A stretch of 64,000 nucleotides of DNA from Pelotomaculum_C sp050950345 (GTDB taxonomy: Bacteria; Bacillota; Desulfotomaculia; Desulfotomaculales; Pelotomaculaceae). The position numbers and the translations under genes are program-made. Positions 27,103-35,412 of the stretch are shown here, in pieces. Every line of letters begins with the position of its first letter. The first letter of the stretch is position 1. Where the stretch lies: NCBI GenBank assembly GCA_050950345.1, contig JBMNHK010000002.1, forward strand, positions 1-64,000, given 5' to 3'. Under the pieces are notes generated by a model, which ran no database searches, had not been told where the DNA came from, and saw only the letters and a program-made list of their open reading frames with translations.

Positions 27103-28542
27103 ATGAGAATATCAATTAAATATGCACTGAATAATTTTAGTGGTTTATCTAACGTTGCGAAAGCCTCGATGATTTTCATTTTTGTTAACATTTTGCAAAA
27201 AGGACTGGCATTCCTTACAAGCCCCATTTATACACGTCTGCTAACAACTGATGAATTTGGGCAGGTTTCAATTTGGTTTGCTTGGCATTCTATGATCGGA
27301 GTGCTGGCTATGTTCTGTTTATCATCCGGGGTGTTCAATAACGGTATGCTGGATTACCCGGGTGAGAGAGATCAATATAGCTATTCAATGCTCATTTTTT
27401 CCAATGTCATAACAGTTATTGTTGCTATCATAATGGCAGTTATTATTATCGTCTTCGGCAATGTTTTTAAAATGGATATCCTATTGCTTATTCTTATGTT
27501 TGCGGTATTCCTGACACAACCAGCATACAACTTCTGGATGGCACGACAACGATATGAGTACAAATATAAAAAAGTAGCCGTGATTACTATTGCATCAGCA
27601 GTTATTTCTCCCGTAGTAGCAATCATTTGTATCTATCTGTTTAATGATAACAAAGTTTATAGCCGTCTATTAGGCGGAGAGATAATTCTCATAGCTATCT
27701 ATACTCTTTTTTATATATATTTGGCTCTAAAAGCCAAATTAAAAGTTTATACCAGATATTGGAAAATAGCTTTTTTATTTAACTTACCACTTATCCCGCA
27801 CTATTTTTCGAGCTATATCTTAAACCACTCGGATCGATTAATGATTGCCTATTTGGTAGGTGATACATATGCAGCATTTTACAGCTTAGCCTATTCCATT
27901 TCAGCAGTATTATCTACTATCTGGTTGGCCATCAACAGCGCGCTTATACCGTTTACTTATGAAAAATGTCGCGAAAATGACTACAAGAGCATAAATGATG
28001 TTACTTTACCCATGTTGTTGGTTTTTGCCGCAATAAGCTTTGTCGTGATTCTAATTGCGCCTGAATTGATTTTAATATTGGCGACAAAGGCTTATGCCGA
28101 AAGCGTCAAGGTTGTACCCCCAATAGTTGGTGGAGTTTTTATAGCTGCGCTATATTATATTTTTGCCAATATTGTATACTATTATAGAAAACCAAAATAT
28201 GTTATGGTAGCCAGTATTGTTTCAGCTATTGTAAATATTATTCTTAACTATATTTATATACCTATCTACGGTTATGTGGCAGCTGGCTATACGACCATTT
28301 TCTGCTATGCTCTTCAAGCGTTATTGGATTATTTTGTTATGAAAAAGGTTGTCGGACAGTCTGTATATAATATTAAGTTGTTATGTGCTATCTTATTTCC
28401 TGTTGTTTTATTTTCTTTGATATCAGCCTATTTATATGATTTTTTAATAGCAAGGTATGCAATCTTACTCGTCGCTGTCGTTATTATAATAATATTTAGA
28501 AAAAAAATTTTGAGTTATTTTAAGTTGCTGAAAAATATTTAA
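27103..28542 (+). CDS. Oligosaccharide flippase (Wzx-like), first copy
   Basis: About 479 residues with 12-14 hydrophobic helices, in the MOP/polysaccharide-transport superfamily. The N-terminus FVNILQKGLAFLTSPIYTRL is characteristic, as are DRLMIAYLVGDTYAAFYSLAYS (broken across a helix pair about residue 245) and late PIYGYVAAGYTT. It translocates undecaprenyl-linked repeat units across the membrane. ATG 27103 lies 12-14 bases after GAGAG and after the preceding stop at 27088; the TTG at 27076 in the SDR tail is less likely. It is the last intact gene before an IS1182-type insertion. Confidence 0.88.
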   Translation: MRISIKYALNNFSGLSNVAKASMIFIFVNILQKGLAFLTSPIYTRLLTTDEFGQVSIWFAWHSMIGVLAMFCLSSGVFNNGMLDYPGERDQYSYSMLIFSNVITVIVAIIMAVIIIVFGNVFKMDILLLILMFAVFLTQPAYNFWMARQRYEYKYKKVAVITIASAVISPVVAIICIYLFNDNKVYSRLLGGEIILIAIYTLFYIYLALKAKLKVYTRYWKIAFLFNLPLIPHYFSSYILNHSDRLMIAYLVGDTYAAFYSLAYSISAVLSTIWLAINSALIPFTYEKCRENDYKSINDVTLPMLLVFAAISFVVILIAPELILILATKAYAESVKVVPPIVGGVFIAALYYIFANIVYYYRKPKYVMVASIVSAIVNIILNYIYIPIYGYVAAGYTTIFCYALQALLDYFVMKKVVGQSVYNIKLLCAILFPVVLFSLISAYLYDFLIARYAILLVAVVIIIIFRKKILSYFKLLKNI

Positions 28543-28710
28543 TGAATTGAAAATATAGTAATAGTGCTAATAGGGTGCGTCGTCGTTCAGGTTTGGAGGG
28601 TGAGTGTCGAGAAAGCTTCGAAAAATTTATTACGCTTTTATTAATGGCATATTAAATATGGTAGATAACCAAACGCAAATTTACTTATATGAGACTTTTG
28701 CATAATAGTT

Positions 28711-28734
28711 AGCCCAAGAAATAATGGGCTTTTT
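28711..28734 (+). terminator. Terminator-like hairpin at the IS1182 left end
   Basis: AGCCCA and TGGGCT around an 8-base loop are followed by TTTT, just inside the left terminal repeat. It could stop transcription entering the element from the flippase operon. Confidence 0.6.
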
Positions 28735-28826
28735 AGGGGGCAAAAAAAGGACTTCACCCCTGTTTTTGCCGAATTTATTAGGTGACTAATCCAAAAACCC
28801 AAACAAAAACGAAAGGGGAAGTCACT

Positions 28827-30047
28827 TTGAATATTCGGCAAGGATACGTATTTTCCTTTGAGGATGCAATAAATTTGCAGCCCCGGTCACGTTTAGAGAT
28901 AATTTTAACCACCCTCGATTTTGATGACGTTATTACTACTCTTTCTAAGGAAAATGAACAACATCGAGGGCCAACTGGGTACTTGGTTGAGCACAAATTC
29001 AAAGCATTAATTGCTATGCGAGTTTACAATATGGCTACATTTACTGAATTAGTGGAGCGTCTTACTCATGATCCGGTGCTCAGATACAACTGCGGCTTTG
29101 ATGTTTTTGGCAAAGTGCCCAGTATTGCTACATTTAGTCGTTTCTATGAACAGTTAACTCAATCAGAAGTACTTGGTGAACTGTTTAAGAAACAGGTAAA
29201 AACAGCAGAATCAATGGGGCTTCTTGATACCAGTTCTATTGCCATAGATGCTTCTAAAGTAGATGCCAATGAGAAGTCAGTTCCACGTAAAAATATTAAA
29301 GACGATGGCCAGTCAGCTAACTGGGGCAGCAAGCTAGATACTAATGGCAACCAGATAACCTGGTTTGGTTACAAGCTGCATATAGCTACTGACGTTAAAT
29401 CTGAATTGCCAGTGGCATTGAGCATAACCCCAGCCAGTACCAACGATGGTATAATGGCCGAAAGAATCCTTGAAGAATGCAGTAATAACTTGAACAGTAA
29501 ACCCCGGTATTATCTCATGGATGCCGGTTATGATCAAAAGTCAATATACGAACTGATCCGTAAGGACTACAAGGCACAGGCAATAATACCGTTAAACCAC
29601 CGGAGAGCCAAAGAACCCCCGGAAGGTCTGGACTGGGATGCAACCCCCATATGTTCAGCGGGATACCGTATGACTTATTGGGGAGGCAGCAATGGGGTTA
29701 ACAAATTCCGCTGCCCTCATGTTATGGGCAAATGTGACTGTCCTTTTGGTTCCTCCTGGTGCTCAGACAGCAACTATGGGATGGTTGTTAAAACCAGAGC
29801 CAGACAAGATTCCAGGTTATTCACAGTGCCTCATCGAGGCACTTCAAACTGGAAGCTGCTATACAACAAAAGAACCAGTGTAGAGCGATGTTTTGGGCGC
29901 TTAAAGGAGCATATGGGACTTGAAACCGGACTTAATGTACGAGGTATTAAAAAGGTTAAAACCCATGCATACCTGAGTGTTATTACCATGATTACTTCGG
30001 TTGTTGCGGTAAACAAAGCCAAATCATCTGAAGATATAGCTGCATAA
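28827..30047 (+). CDS. IS1182-family transposase
   Basis: About 406 residues. N-terminal QGYVFSFEDAINLQPRSRLE and the helix-turn-helix-like region precede a DDE/IS4-type catalytic domain, with IAIDASKVDANEK (about residue 137), YYLMDAGYDQKSIYEL (about 232) and a late RTSVERCFGRLKEHMGLE (about 350) supplying the catalytic acids. TTG 28827 is preferred since GAAAGGGGAAG lies just upstream and family members start at this point; GTG 28782 is in frame. The ribosome site can pair with an upstream segment. The frame is intact, so the element may be active. Confidence 0.9.
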   Translation: MNIRQGYVFSFEDAINLQPRSRLEIILTTLDFDDVITTLSKENEQHRGPTGYLVEHKFKALIAMRVYNMATFTELVERLTHDPVLRYNCGFDVFGKVPSIATFSRFYEQLTQSEVLGELFKKQVKTAESMGLLDTSSIAIDASKVDANEKSVPRKNIKDDGQSANWGSKLDTNGNQITWFGYKLHIATDVKSELPVALSITPASTNDGIMAERILEECSNNLNSKPRYYLMDAGYDQKSIYELIRKDYKAQAIIPLNHRRAKEPPEGLDWDATPICSAGYRMTYWGGSNGVNKFRCPHVMGKCDCPFGSSWCSDSNYGMVVKTRARQDSRLFTVPHRGTSNWKLLYNKRTSVERCFGRLKEHMGLETGLNVRGIKKVKTHAYLSVITMITSVVAVNKAKSSEDIAA

Positions 30048-30361
30048 AGTAAGCAGAAATTAAGGTTTTTAAAGGAAAGGGGTCAATCTGCTCATTTTAA
30101 GATAAATCCAGTAACCTTGTTGATACTAAAGGCATAATTAACCAAAATTCAACTGGTTTTTATGCTCTAATACCATATTGTAGTTTCAAAGAACGTGATT
30201 TTTGCTATTATGCAAAAGTCTCATATAACAAGACCCAAGGTAGGTACTTTTTCGGAGCTTTTCTCTGAAACCAACTTATCAATTATTCAATATTTCTACA
30301 TTTTTATATTGTTATATATAATGCTATACATAACATAAGAGTAGGGTTAGAGATATATAAC

Positions 30362-30424
30362 GTGCGAGTTTTGCATTTAATTGAGACGGGAAACAGAGCC
30401 GGGGCTATTTTATTGAAAGGCTAA
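30362..30424 (+). pseudogene. Possible 5' remnant of a glycosyltransferase gene
   Basis: Twenty codons reading VRVLHLIETGNRAG, then a stop. The start matches the common N-terminus of GT4 enzymes (VLHLIETGGxGGA). Only this scrap remains, between the IS1182 element and the galE remnant. Weak, short evidence. The surrounding 30048-30361 stretch holds the IS right end and AT-rich DNA. Confidence 0.35.
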
Positions 30425-30433
30425 TTATATAGC

Positions 30434-30600
30434 ATGAATAAATATTCTAGTACCGGCGGTGCCGGATATATAGGCTCACACACCTGTGTAACTTTGATGG
30501 AAGCAGGACATATGGTAATTGTTAACCTAATATAGTAACGCCTATACAATAGATCGATCGACTTGAACAGATTACAAATAAAGAAATTACAAAAATACAA
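30434..30600 (+). pseudogene. 5' remnant of a galE gene
   Basis: The first 30 codons match the start of galE at 41838 (STGGAGYIGSHTCVTLMEAG, then a stop). About 30 bases on, another frame resembles a later stretch of the same protein (LEQITNKEIT against IKQITGKEVT). The intervening part is deleted. The fragment abuts the wecB start, suggesting recombination between galE copies. Confidence 0.75.
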
Positions 30601-30610
30601 GGGTGAAAAA

Positions 30611-31708
30611 ATGAAAAAAGTAATGGTTGTCTTTGGTACTAGACCCGAAGCAATAAAAATGTGTCCTTTAGTTAAAGAACTAAAGACTAGAATCAAATTA
30701 AAAACTATAGTATGCGTCTCAGGGCAACATAGAGAAATGTTGGATCAAGTATTGACAGCGTTTAATGTAGTTCCAAACTATGATCTTTCCGTTATGAAGA
30801 CAAAGCAAACTTTGTTTGATGTAACTACTAATATTCTTGAAAAAATGAAATTAGTGCTTGAGGAGGCGAAGCCAGATGTCGTGCTAGTCCATGGAGACAC
30901 TTCAACGACCTTTGCTACTGCACTAGGCTGCTTTTATCTTCAGATTCCAGTTGGACATGTAGAAGCAGGATTAAGAACATATAATATTTATTCTCCATAT
31001 CCAGAGGAATTTAATAGACAAGCTGTAGGTATAGTTGCTAATTATAATTTCGCACCTACTGAAATGTCAAAAGAAAATCTTTTAAAAGAAGGTAAGGATC
31101 CATCAACTATCTATGTTACTGGAAATACTGCAATTGATGCGCTTAGGACTACAGTTAGAAATGATTATCATCATGATCTATTGGAATGGGCTTCAGATAG
31201 CAGACTTATTTTAATAACTGCCCATAGAAGAGAGAATTTAGGTGAACCCATGAGAAATATGTTTAGCGCAATTAAACGTATTATTGATGAAACCCCGGAC
31301 ATTAAGGCTATATATCCGATTCATATGAATCCTATTGTTAGAGAAGCGGCCCAGGAGATATTTGGAGAAACTAATAGGATTCTTATTATCGAGCCACTTG
31401 AAGTTCTTGATTTCCATAACTTCTTAGCTCGATCACATTTAATTTTAACTGATAGTGGTGGGATTCAAGAAGAAGCTCCAAGTTTAGGAAAACCGGTTCT
31501 TGTGATGAGAGATACAACTGAGAGACCAGAAGGTATCGATGCAGGAACTCTAAAGTTGGTTGGCACAGATGAAGAAGTGATATATAAGATGTTCAAGCAG
31601 CTACTTGAAGATCAAAACGAGTACGAGAAGATGAGTCAAGCAAGCAATCCATATGGAGACGGTTTTGCAAGTAAAAGAATAGCTGATATTCTAGAAGCTA
31701 CATTATAG
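30611..31708 (+). CDS. wecB: UDP-N-acetylglucosamine 2-epimerase (non-hydrolysing)
   Basis: A 365-residue GT-B-fold epimerase that converts UDP-GlcNAc to UDP-ManNAc. Motifs: VVFGTRPEAIKM at the start, CVSGQHREMLDQV (about residue 36), VHGDTSTTFATAL (about 92), GHVEAGLRT (about 117), ITAHRRENLG (about 202) and the UDP-site region LTDSGGIQEEAPSLGKPVL (about 280). ATG 30611 follows AAGGGTG; the longer frame from 30563 is galE debris. Together with wecC it supplies UDP-ManNAcA. It lies 20 bases before galE. Confidence 0.95.
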   Translation: MKKVMVVFGTRPEAIKMCPLVKELKTRIKLKTIVCVSGQHREMLDQVLTAFNVVPNYDLSVMKTKQTLFDVTTNILEKMKLVLEEAKPDVVLVHGDTSTTFATALGCFYLQIPVGHVEAGLRTYNIYSPYPEEFNRQAVGIVANYNFAPTEMSKENLLKEGKDPSTIYVTGNTAIDALRTTVRNDYHHDLLEWASDSRLILITAHRRENLGEPMRNMFSAIKRIIDETPDIKAIYPIHMNPIVREAAQEIFGETNRILIIEPLEVLDFHNFLARSHLILTDSGGIQEEAPSLGKPVLVMRDTTERPEGIDAGTLKLVGTDEEVIYKMFKQLLEDQNEYEKMSQASNPYGDGFASKRIADILEATL

Positions 31709-31728
31709 TAAGGTAGGTGATTAACTAA

Positions 31729-32724
31729 ATGTCAATAGTTATAACCGGAGGAGCAGGCTACATTGGCTCCCATACCGTTAAATATTTTCAAAAGCAAAAT
31801 GAAGATGTAATTGTTGTTGATAATTTGCAGAGTGGGCATAAAGAAGCTATTGCAACAGATTATTTCTATGAAATAGATATAAGAGATAAAAATGCTTTAG
31901 ATAAAGTCTTTAAAACATACAATATTGAAGCTGTGATTCATTTCGCAGCTAATTCTTTAGTAGGGGAAAGTATGGAGAAGCCCTACGAATATTATCATAA
32001 TAATGTTTATGGCATGCTTTGTCTTCTGGATGTAATGAGAGAAAATAATGTAAATAAGATTGTTTTTTCATCAACTGCAGCTACATATGGAGAGCCTAAG
32101 CGGATTCCTATTTTAGAGGATGATGTAACCAATCCTACTAATACCTACGGAGAAACCAAGCTGGCCATGGAAAAGATGATGAAATGGTTTGATCGGGCTT
32201 ATGGTATTAAATATGTATCGTTGCGATACTTTAATGCTGCCGGTGCCCATGAAAGTGGATTAATTGGGGAAGATCATCATCCAGAAACCCACCTAATTCC
32301 TTTAATTTTGCAGGTGCCTCTTGGTAAACGTGATAAGATTTATATATTTGGTGACGACTATCCGACTGAAGATGGGACATGCATAAGAGATTATATACAT
32401 ATTATGGACCTAGCTTCAGCCCATTATCTTGCCTTTCAGTATTTGATTAAAGGGGGAGAGAGCGACATCTTTAACCTTGGCAACGGTAATGGCTACTCCG
32501 TAAAAGAAGTAATAGAGACAACAAGAAAAGTAACTGGCCATCCCATCCCCGCCGAAGTCCAAGCGCGAAGAGCAGGAGATCCAGCAACACTGATCGCATC
32601 ATCAGAAAAAGCTAAGTCAGTAATGGGATGGAAACCACAGTACTATTCTCTTGAAAAGATAATTAGTGATGCATGGAGATGGCATAAGAATAATCCGGAT
32701 GGGTATAAAAATAATTTATCTTAA
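31729..32724 (+). CDS. galE: UDP-glucose 4-epimerase, first intact copy
   Basis: A 331-residue extended SDR. Cofactor motif ITGGAGYIGSHTVKYF, FSSTAATYGEPKRI (about residue 117), catalytic YGETKLAMEK (Tyr about 147) and the NAAGAHESGLIGEDHHPETH substrate region. It interconverts UDP-glucose and UDP-galactose (possibly the GlcNAc forms). TAAGGTAGGTG lies upstream of ATG 31729. It differs clearly from the copy at 41838 (different middle and C-terminal sequences), so the two have separate histories rather than being a recent duplication. Confidence 0.93.
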   Translation: MSIVITGGAGYIGSHTVKYFQKQNEDVIVVDNLQSGHKEAIATDYFYEIDIRDKNALDKVFKTYNIEAVIHFAANSLVGESMEKPYEYYHNNVYGMLCLLDVMRENNVNKIVFSSTAATYGEPKRIPILEDDVTNPTNTYGETKLAMEKMMKWFDRAYGIKYVSLRYFNAAGAHESGLIGEDHHPETHLIPLILQVPLGKRDKIYIFGDDYPTEDGTCIRDYIHIMDLASAHYLAFQYLIKGGESDIFNLGNGNGYSVKEVIETTRKVTGHPIPAEVQARRAGDPATLIASSEKAKSVMGWKPQYYSLEKIISDAWRWHKNNPDGYKNNLS

Positions 32725-32760
32725 GAAACAATTAGTTGTAATGAGGGGGTCACTCACCAA

Positions 32761-33019
32761 ATGAATAAATTATTTTTGGGTATTAGAACATCAATCCAAC
32801 CACGAATTAGACTTAACTTTTCATTTGATGAAGCCTCTCATACTAATCTTGGATATGCCAAAAAATAATGTCGGAACCATTGACCAGCAAGTTACTCTTT
32901 ATATCGGAATCGGCAAAACTACTCAAACTAAATTCAGCTTTAAAGTCGATGACATAATTTTCAGTGAATTCCTCCCTGTTCCGTATCCGGACATGGAGTT
33001 GGTGGCAGGGACACATTAG
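32761..33019 (+). pseudogene. Truncated, frameshifted copy of the 46399 Cys-rich protein gene
   Basis: The first frame (TSIQPRIRLNFSFDEASHT) ends at a stop near 32868; a second frame continues with YIGIGKTTQTKFSFKVDD and PDMELVAGTH. Both match the first 80 residues of the protein encoded at 46399-47025. The C-terminal cysteine region is absent. The copy sits directly after galE, and nothing recognisable lies between 33020 and 33196. Confidence 0.85.
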
Positions 33020-33196
33020 TGGCCCAAATGGGTATGGAGGAGTAACAAGGATTTAGACCCCAGTGCCTGTGAAAGCTCCGATAAACTAATTAAACTCGAA
33101 AATCACATACCAATAGGATGGCTTTTTTAATAGCATTAGCATTTATTATGAATGTCGGGAGTTTCGGTTTATGATGGTTAGACTGGATGCAGATAT

Positions 33197-33853
33197 ATGA
33201 GGATATCTGGAAAGCGCTTTTTAATAAAACTGATTATTATTAAAGTCGTTATTTTAGCAGTTTTACTTTCAGCTAGATTATCCTTACCTTCCTTGGGCAC
33301 TTGTCTGGTCGCACAGGATGAACCACAGCAGAGCGATATCATTGTTCTACTCATGGGCAGCGGACCGGATCGGATGCTGGGGGCGGCAGATCTTTATAAG
33401 CAGGGTTATGCAGATCATATCGTGATGGTTAGAAATATGGTCCGGGGCTATGATCTGGTTGTAAGTCAAGGGGTTAAGATTCCGCATGATACTGATATTG
33501 CCAAGGAAGTGGCAGTGCAGTTGGGAGTGCCGGAAGAAAAGATAACAGTGCTGCCTGGTGATGCACTTAGCACTCAAGATGAAGCGATAGCGGTGAGGGA
33601 GTATCTTAAGAGTGAACGTGATATAGATTCTTTAATCATTGTCACATCTAAATCGCATTCCGGACGATCGAAGAAGATTTTTGTTAAAGCCATGAAGTCA
33701 TTAGATAGAGAAATAAGGGTTATATCTTGCCCCACAAAGTATGATGATTTTAATACCGAGAGATGGTGGCAAAGCCGAGAAGATTTAAAAAGAGGAGCTT
33801 TAGAATATTTGAAATTGATGCATTTTTATGTGAAGGAGCAATTTGAGTTGTAG
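33197..33853 (+). CDS. YdcF/SanA-family (DUF218) membrane-anchored protein
   Basis: A 218-residue protein with a single N-terminal membrane helix (residues about 8-27) and a DUF218 domain: SDIIVLLMGSGPDRMLGAAD (about residue 46), GVPEEKITVLPGDALSTQDE (about 110) and IVTSKSHSGRSKKIF (about 147). The family (ElyC, SanA, YdcF) acts in envelope and undecaprenyl-phosphate carbon-lipid metabolism; the reaction is unsettled. No good ribosome site is visible at ATG 33197 (ATGCAGATAT precedes it). It lies between gene debris on both sides. Confidence 0.82.
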   Translation: MRISGKRFLIKLIIIKVVILAVLLSARLSLPSLGTCLVAQDEPQQSDIIVLLMGSGPDRMLGAADLYKQGYADHIVMVRNMVRGYDLVVSQGVKIPHDTDIAKEVAVQLGVPEEKITVLPGDALSTQDEAIAVREYLKSERDIDSLIIVTSKSHSGRSKKIFVKAMKSLDREIRVISCPTKYDDFNTERWWQSREDLKRGALEYLKLMHFYVKEQFEL

Positions 33854-33860
33854 GTAGAGA

Positions 33861-34053
33861 AAATGTTGTGGTAAGGAACTTTACTACGATCATGTTCACT
33901 TTTCAATTATGTTTGAGGATAAAGTACACCTCGAAGATATTGTTTAGGTATATCAGGAGGTAATGCTACTAAAGTAGGTGAAACATATGGAATTATTTGA
34001 AGAATATTATACGGATAATTTTGAAACCTTTGAGGAATGGCCTATACCCGATT
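33861..34053 (+). pseudogene. Unidentified gene remnant cut by an IS3-type element
   Basis: One reading frame is continuous across two stops: YYDHVHFSIMFEDKVHLEDI, stop, VYQEVMLLK, stop, then HMELFEEYYTDNFETFEEWP. The last part has its own ATG (33987) behind GTAGGTG and runs into the IS3 left end. The protein family is not recognised. It may be a decayed gene, or 33987-34070 may be an unrelated short frame. Confidence 0.4.
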
Positions 34054-34104
34054 TGTCGGACACACAGTAGTTAGGTAAAATAACAACTGTGGAGGGATTA
34101 ATAA

Positions 34105-34395
34105 ATGGGGAACAATGGAAAACGTTATGATACTGAATTCAGGGCAGATGCAACCAGATTAGTTAAAGAAAACGGCAGATCAGTCGCAAGTGTGGCAAAG
34201 GATCTGGGAATAAATCCACAGACTCTGAGAAATTGGTTAGGAGAAGATAAAAAGAGACAATCTCCTGATAAAGCAAGGATAATGGAGCTGGAGGCTGAAT
34301 TAAGAGCTGAAAAGCGTAGAAATACTGACTTAGAGGAGTCGGTAGCAATATTAAAAAAAGCTGCGGCCATCTTCGCGACAAGCAACCGGAAGTAA
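34105..34395 (+). CDS. IS3-family transposase OrfA
   Basis: A 96-residue helix-turn-helix protein (YDTEFRADATRLVKENGRSV, SVAKDLGINPQTLRNW) with a leucine-zipper tail. It binds the IS ends. GGAGGG precedes ATG 34105. Near its end, AAAAAAAG at 34353-34360 is a classical -1 frameshift site, giving the OrfAB fusion transposase. Confidence 0.9.
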   Translation: MGNNGKRYDTEFRADATRLVKENGRSVASVAKDLGINPQTLRNWLGEDKKRQSPDKARIMELEAELRAEKRRNTDLEESVAILKKAAAIFATSNRK

Positions 34396-35264
34396 CCTAT
34401 AAATTTATCAAGGAACATAGCTCCGTATTCCCGGTTGAGAAGATGTGCCAGGTCCTCGAAGTATCGCGGAGCGGCTATTATGATTGGAAAGACCGGCTCC
34501 CAAGTAAACGTAAGCTTGAGAACCAAGAAATACTTAAAACTGCCCAACAAAGTTACGATGAATGTCATGGCATGTGCGGTCTGGACAAAATCCTTGCGGA
34601 TGTAAGGGAAAAGTTTCCCCATTGCAGCCGTAAGAGACTTTACGAAATCCAGAAGAAAAACAAGCTATATGCAAAACGGAAAAAGAAATTTAAAGCTACA
34701 ACAAATTCCAATCATAAACTGCCAGTGGCCGAAAACCTTTTAAATCAGGATTTTACGACCAATAGACCGGCTGCCGTGTGGGTAACGGATATCAGTTACA
34801 TAAACACTTATGAAGGATGGCTGTACCTGGCCACTGTAAAAGATATATTCACCAAGGAGATAGTGGGCTGGGCAACAGACAATAACATGAGAACAGAGCT
34901 TTGTATTAGAGCTCTAGAGAATGCTGTCAGAAGACATAAACCACCCAAGGGAATTATTCACCATTCAGATCGAGGCGTACAATACTGCAGCAGGGACTAT
35001 CAGGCGGTTCTGAAAAAATACGGAATGATCTGCAGCATGAGCCGGAAAGGTAATTGTTATGATAACGCCTGTGCGGAGACGTTTTTCAGCACTATAAAAT
35101 GTGAGATGCTCTACCATAAACGCTATATGACTCGGGAACAGGCCCGCCAGGACATCTTTTGGTATATAGAAGTGTTCTATAACCGCAAAAGGAGGCACCA
35201 AGCCCTGGGATACATAACCCCGGCGGCATTTAAACAAAGATATTTGGGGCAAAAGGCAGCTTAA
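34359..35264 (+). CDS. IS3-family transposase OrfB (DDE domain), translated by -1 frameshift
   Basis: The -1 frame from the A7 run continues through KFIKEHSSVFPVEKMCQVL and a helical HTH_21-like domain to an rve integrase core: WVTDISYI (first Asp), HHSDRGVQYCS (second Asp) and NACAETFFSTIK (Glu), ending in FYNRKRRHQALGY. ATG 34443 is an internal possible start. All catalytic acids are present, so the element may be functional. Product is probably OrfAB. Confidence 0.9.
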   Translation, partial: SCGHLRDKQPEVTYKFIKEHSSVFPVEKMCQVLEVSRSGYYDWKDRLPSKRKLENQEILKTAQQSYDECHGMCGLDKILADVREKFPHCSRKRLYEIQKKNKLYAKRKKKFKATTNSNHKLPVAENLLNQDFTTNRPAAVWVTDISYINTYEGWLYLATVKDIFTKEIVGWATDNNMRTELCIRALENAVRRHKPPKGIIHHSDRGVQYCSRDYQAVLKKYGMICSMSRKGNCYDNACAETFFSTIKCEMLYHKRYMTREQARQDIFWYIEVFYNRKRRHQALGYITPAAFKQRYLGQKAA

Positions 35265-35412
35265 AAAGCTGGAATTATGAAATATTGAGCAATATTGCGA
35301 TTCCGTGAGAAAACCTAACTATGGACTGTCTGTTTTATCGGGAAAACCCCAGTGGAGGAATTGAAACGAGTTGGTTTTCAGTTTATTAAAAATGCACTAA
35401 AGGAACCTGAAC

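Larger units (their letters stand above)
28691..30222 (+). mobile_element. IS1182-type insertion sequence, intact
   Basis: A 1532-bp element with perfect 18-bp terminal inverted repeats, GAGACTTTTGCATAATAG at 28691-28708 and its complement at 30205-30222. The sequence ATAT flanks both ends (28687-28690 and 30223-30226), consistent with a 4-bp target duplication, although ATAT is self-complementary. It holds one transposase gene. It lies between the first flippase and gene debris preceding wecB. Confidence 0.92.
34047..35342 (+). mobile_element. IS3-family insertion sequence (first)
   Basis: OrfA and OrfB are bracketed by imperfect terminal repeats. The left end reads CCCGATTTGTCGGACAC and TAGTTAGGT (34047-34075); the complement of the right end reads CCCGATAAAACAGACAG and TAGTTAGGT (35312-35342). 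Exact ends are uncertain by about ten bases and no target duplication is clear. OrfA/OrfB are linked by a slippery A7. Confidence 0.75.

Noticed and set aside
33987..34070. 27-residue frame as an independent small gene
   Set aside because: It is in frame with decayed sequence upstream and runs into the IS3 left end, so a remnant is the better reading.
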